Source of the DNA: Aspidiotus rigidus
Taxonomy: Eukaryota; Arthropoda; Insecta; Hemiptera; Diaspididae
Length of the DNA: 64,000 bases
Direction of reading: 5' to 3'
NCBI GenBank assembly: GCA_035079385.1
Contig: JAVHKY010000018.1
Span: 1,984,001 to 2,048,000, forward strand
The position numbers and the translations under genes are program-made. The stretch's first letter is position 1; the number at the start of each line of letters is the position of its first letter. The notes below the pieces were generated by a model. It saw only the letters and a list, made by a program, of their open reading frames with translations. It had not been told where the DNA came from and searched no databases. Positions 60,647-64,000 of the stretch are shown here, piece by piece.

Positions 60647-60840
60647 CTACTATAATAAAGCGAGGCGCGTAGCGCCGAGCTAAGTTTGGTACGACAACGA
60701 AATTCTTGTCACTATCGAATTTGGTGTCACGCTCACGTCACGCTCCTACGATAAAAGCGAAGCGCGCAGCGCGAGCTAACTTTGGTAGGGATTGGTACGG
60801 ACAACGAATTTCTTGTCACACTTCGTTGTCGCGTAGGATC
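60647..60840. repeat. Two ~98-bp repeats with GC-rich hairpins
   Basis: Unit 1 has 'ctataataaagcgaggcgcg' then GCGCCGAGCTAA; unit 2 has 'ctacgataaaagcgaagcgc' then GCAGCGCGAGCTAA. Each contains a small hairpin (GGCGC-GTA-GCGCC; CGCGC-A-GCGCG) followed by 'GAGCTAA' and later 'acaacgaa(a)ttcttgtcac'. A hairpin just upstream of a CTAA word recalls Helitron 3' ends, but one end alone proves nothing. Confidence 0.6.
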
Positions 60841-61325
60841 TGTTCGGCAATAATCGGACATTGACCAACTGATGTTAACACAGTTAACAGGCACTGCATC
60901 TACAGGCTGTTTGCAATTCAGATGAAAGCATATTATTGTCGCCGTACTATCGATGCATCAAATTCAAATATTCAATTCCGTGATTTTTGCGTTGATTCGA
61001 ATGCTGTTAGAGGTTAAATTAGTTGAATAGTTCAAGATTGAAGATTCCTGAATTCCGTGATTTTTGCGTTGATTCCAATGCTGTTTTACATTGTATTAGT
61101 TGAATTGCGTTGATTCAAATGCTGATTTACGTTGTATTAGTTGAATATTCAAGATTGAAGATATTCCTGAGGCAATTGCTGATCAAAAATTAGGTTTGTA
61201 TATTATAAGAGACGTTGATTATCTTGTTTTGTAGGTATTGCACCTGTAATTGTCTTGTTTGCATTGTGCAGTTCTGTGTATTGCCACTTCAGTTTGTATC
61301 CCAACACACTTCAGTTTGACAATAG

Positions 61326-62705
61326 CCTCAAGTAGGAGCAATTTGGAATGTGATAGTACCACTGGTACTACCTCTACCTGTAGTACCTCCACCCGTTGTA
61401 CCTTTACCTATTGATATGGATATCAATGAAGTAAGTACATAAATTCAATGTACACTATTATTCAATTATTTCAGGGCTTGCGACCGAAATTTTTTCAACG
61501 GTTAACGGTTATTGGTCAAATGAACTCACAAATTTTTTTGGTTATCGGTTATCGGTCAAAATGATCCTCCCAATTTTTTTGGTTATGGGTTATCGGTCAA
61601 GCTGTATTTTGACCAATAACTGTTAAATGTTGAAAAATATTTCGGTCAAAGTCCTAAAATTTTCGGTTAACGTTGTTAGAAGACCTAGAATTTTCGGTCA
61701 AATGACAGTTATAACCGAAAAAATAACGGTTAACGGTCAATCGGTCAAGATCGATCCTCAATTATAACGGTTAACGGTCAATCGGTCAAAATTGATATTT
61801 TCATTTCGGTTATAACAGTTAACCGAAAAATAACTGTTATTGTGCAAGCCCTGAATTATTTCAATATGGTTGTAAATCACGTCCTCAAAAATGATTTTTG
61901 GGACGCTAAGGGGGGTTTTCTTGTGACAGGTCACATACATGAAAAAGTACTGATGAGGAAAGGGTGATTGAGTACATCTCTGCCCTACAAAGTTAAATTG
62001 ACAAATATCCAGAACGTTGACCTGGGTAACTGAATAATCTTTCCTCGATGATAAAAATGGACTTCAATCAATTTCTTCTGAAGATTTTGCACTAATTTTC
62101 AACGAGGAATTCGAAAATAACGTTGGATTTTCCTAATTCAATCTGGTTTTTGAGAAATGGAGTTACGTCAATTTGATAGATTTATGCTTTTGACGTATCT
62201 CCATTATCTCAAAAACCAGGCCGAGTCGGGAAAATCTGATTTGATTTTCGGATTCCTTGTTGAAAATTGAGTAGGAAATCATCAAAACTTTGTTAAATTA
62301 AAGCACTTGAAAATATTTGCGGACAAAGGAATCGCCATGCACACATATAAACTGACTACAAGCCGACTACACACACTTAAACATTTGTTACGCAAAAGAT
62401 ACCATTAGGTAATCTCATAAAATGGATATACATCAATTTAACTTTGTACGCGGCAGATTTTGAGTAGGCCTATATAGTTTTACAGTTTTTCGTGAATTTC
62501 TTGGTAACACTGAATTTAAAGAAACAATGTAGAGAACAAAGTTTGAAGAGCATAAAATTTCCTTTCAGATAAATGTATTTTTAGGAAATATTGCAAAACT
62601 AAAAAATCTTTGTTGTTGTTGTTGCTTGCACACTCTGAATTATGTACCCGGTTGTGATAATTTTATTTGTTTCAGGAGAATGAAGACCTCATTCAACAAG
62701 AATGA
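61326..62705 (+). CDS. Candidate last two exons of an unidentified gene
   Basis: Exon 61326-61430 follows an AG acceptor and ends GAA|GTAAGTAC, a strong donor. In phase it reads VPLPVVPPPVVPLPIDMDINE. After 1.2 kb an excellent acceptor (TTTATTTGTTTCAG) leads to 62676-62705, ENEDLIQQE and TGA, in the same phase. The joined tail is proline-rich then acidic. I recognise no family and no further upstream exons, so this may be chance or a decayed gene copy. The intron holds two MITEs. Confidence 0.22.
61472..61853. mobile_element. hAT-type MITE, 382 bp, perfect 8-bp duplication
   Basis: Ends CAGGGCTTGCGAC and, reversed, CAGGGCTTGCAC. AATTATTT is duplicated exactly on both sides (61464-61471 and 61854-61861), the 8-bp size typical of hAT elements. 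The interior is a degenerate run of GGTTAACGGTCAATCGGTCA-like words facing in both orientations. No coding capacity. Confidence 0.92.
61979..62457. mobile_element. Palindromic MITE, about 480 bp
   Basis: The left end 'ctgccctacaaagttaaatt' and the reverse of the right end 'ctgccgcgtacaaagttaaa' match with a small gap. Inside, 62090-62180 and 62185-62290 are inverted ('ctggtttttgaga', 'gaaaatcaaatcagattttc'-like). Similar AAAGTTGAATTGAC words form the hairpin at 18993-19118. No ORF. Confidence 0.7.
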
Positions 62706-62899
62706 GCCATTAGACGCGTCAGCGCGAATAATCCGGCCTACTGAAATAGAAAACAAAATATCATGTATTTTTGTGAAGAATTTGTAATTCTGTATAGATA
62801 CAGGGGAGATTGATGAATGGATACCTAGGCCTACTGTCAATTTTAGTTTAATAGTCTCAATTTTTTTTCAAATATATATTATTATATGCAATTGAAGTA

Positions 62900-63185
62900 G
62901 AACTCATTTAAAATAGGGTTTGGTTGAAGTGGGCAATGTTTTTTTTTTTTTTTTTTTAATGCGACTGAAGTACCAATCATTTTCAAATAGGGTTTGGTTA
63001 AGGTCTAGCAATATGTTTTTTTTTTAATGCGACTGAAATACAACTTATTTTCAAATAGGGTTTGGTTATAAGGTCTAGCAATATGTTTTTTTTTAGATAC
63101 AACTGAAGTACAACTTATTCTCAAATAGGGTTTGGTTAAGGTCTAGCAATATTTTTTTTTTTTTTTGAATGCGACTATAAAGTAC
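62900..63185. repeat. Tandem array, about 70-bp unit, with T-runs
   Basis: 'aaatagggtttggtt' recurs near 62911, 62984, 63053 and 63123. Each unit has a T-run, 'aatgcgactgaagtac' and 'aaggtctagcaatatg'. At least four copies, the last truncated. Confidence 0.9.
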
Positions 63186-63689
63186 TATAGCAATTGGTTA
63201 AATGAATAATGGGGTCATAGATTTTTTTGATTTTTAAATGAAACTCACTGAAGTACTTTTTTTTTAAAGGATTCGTTGACCATGAGCTTCCATTTGCATT
63301 CAAAAAGGTTCTGAGTTACAAATGCAGTGTAGGCATTGTAATCATACTCTCATATTGACAGTCGCAGTCCACAGTTCTACATACACCATCAATAGATAAG
63401 AAGAGGCGCAGGTCCCATACTGCCCTTATGTGCAAACCAACAAATGTGAAGCTCAGCGTATTAAAAAAATAGGGAAGTTTTTATGATTATTTTTTTGAAG
63501 AGAAGAAATTTAGTATCCACAAAACAAAATACCTAAATTTCTTTGTAGGAACAGTTTCTCTCCTCTTGGCGGTAAACAGAACATAGTCTCTTTTTGTGTT
63601 AGTGAATTTCCCCGTTGTTTCAAGTCTTTTTTTTTTTTCAGAAAATTTGTTAAAGAAGAGAAACTATTTTTGAATTCCAAAATTGGTAC

Positions 63690-64000
63690 TCACCTGGCTG
63701 GCGGCTGTTGTCGTCGACGCGTAGCGACGACGCAACAGACGCTAGTAGCGCTATAAAAGAACTCCGGAACGTTTCTGAGCCAAAAAATTTGTTTTCATGA
63801 TATAGCTAGTGAGCGTTTCCTCTTTGATTGACCCGGCGCTCGATGAAGCACCGAGTGACTGACTTTTCATCCGCTAAAGCTCGTGTTTATTGGGACCGGG
63901 CATATTGTAGGATCGCTAGCGTCGCCTATGTAAAATGCCTAGAAAGTACTGATAAGCGAACGGTGATCGTGACTTGAAACCAAAGGTGATTTTTTAGTTT
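63690..64000. other. Unassigned right end, balanced composition
   Basis: More GC than its surroundings. It contains GTCGTCGACGCGTAGCGACG (hairpin-like) and GCGCTATAAAAGAAC at about 63748-63763, a TATA-box-like string on the plus strand. No ORF recognised before the window ends. Confidence 0.3.

Overview
The window is animal nuclear DNA, most likely from an insect. The genes are split by GT-AG introns. The dual oxidase has the insect-type C-terminal tail, and the rest is dense with DNA transposon relics, a Penelope-like retroelement and satellite arrays. I cannot name the species.

Gene-rich left end (1-10.4 kb). Three conserved genes lie close together. Tripeptidyl-peptidase II (TPP2, minus strand, 15 exons visible, 3' end off the left edge) faces away from cyclophilin 33/PPIE (plus strand, 7 exons, complete) across a 0.78-kb intergenic stretch. 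PPIE converges on the 3' end of dual oxidase (Duox, minus strand). The TPP2 and PPIE introns are mostly about 70-370 bp.

Duox (7.15-43.18 kb). I traced 20 exons coding 1474 residues: peroxidase-like domain, first membrane segment, two canonical EF hands, NADPH-oxidase core with FAD and NADPH sites, and stop codon. Only the extreme N-terminus (signal peptide and first roughly 70 residues) was not found. Four introns are inflated to 5.6-10.6 kb by repeats. They hold a 306-bp satellite with a two-monomer higher-order pattern, a TCGA-rich degenerate array, an array of TGACGTCA palindromes, a broken Mutator-like (SWIM zinc finger) transposase, a frameshifted Penelope-like element with a hammerhead ribozyme motif, and several MITEs. 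One MITE sits six bases inside a Duox splice donor.

Right half (43-64 kb). I see no confident host gene; at most there are two candidate terminal exons at 61.3 and 62.7 kb. It is dominated by an 8.7-kb element built from a 45-bp minisatellite (45.3-54.0 kb). That element inserted into an older inverted-repeat element and was itself split by a 2.9-kb insertion with 14-bp inverted ends. Further right are a dead non-LTR reverse transcriptase, another TCGA-rich array, a 0.9-kb extremely AT-rich block, a clean hAT-type MITE and short tandem arrays.

The most unusual pattern is shared architecture. At least five large units, with unrelated sequences, each have inverted ends bracketing tandem arrays. 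They resemble Foldback-type elements. One of them carries the MULE transposase relic in its arm.
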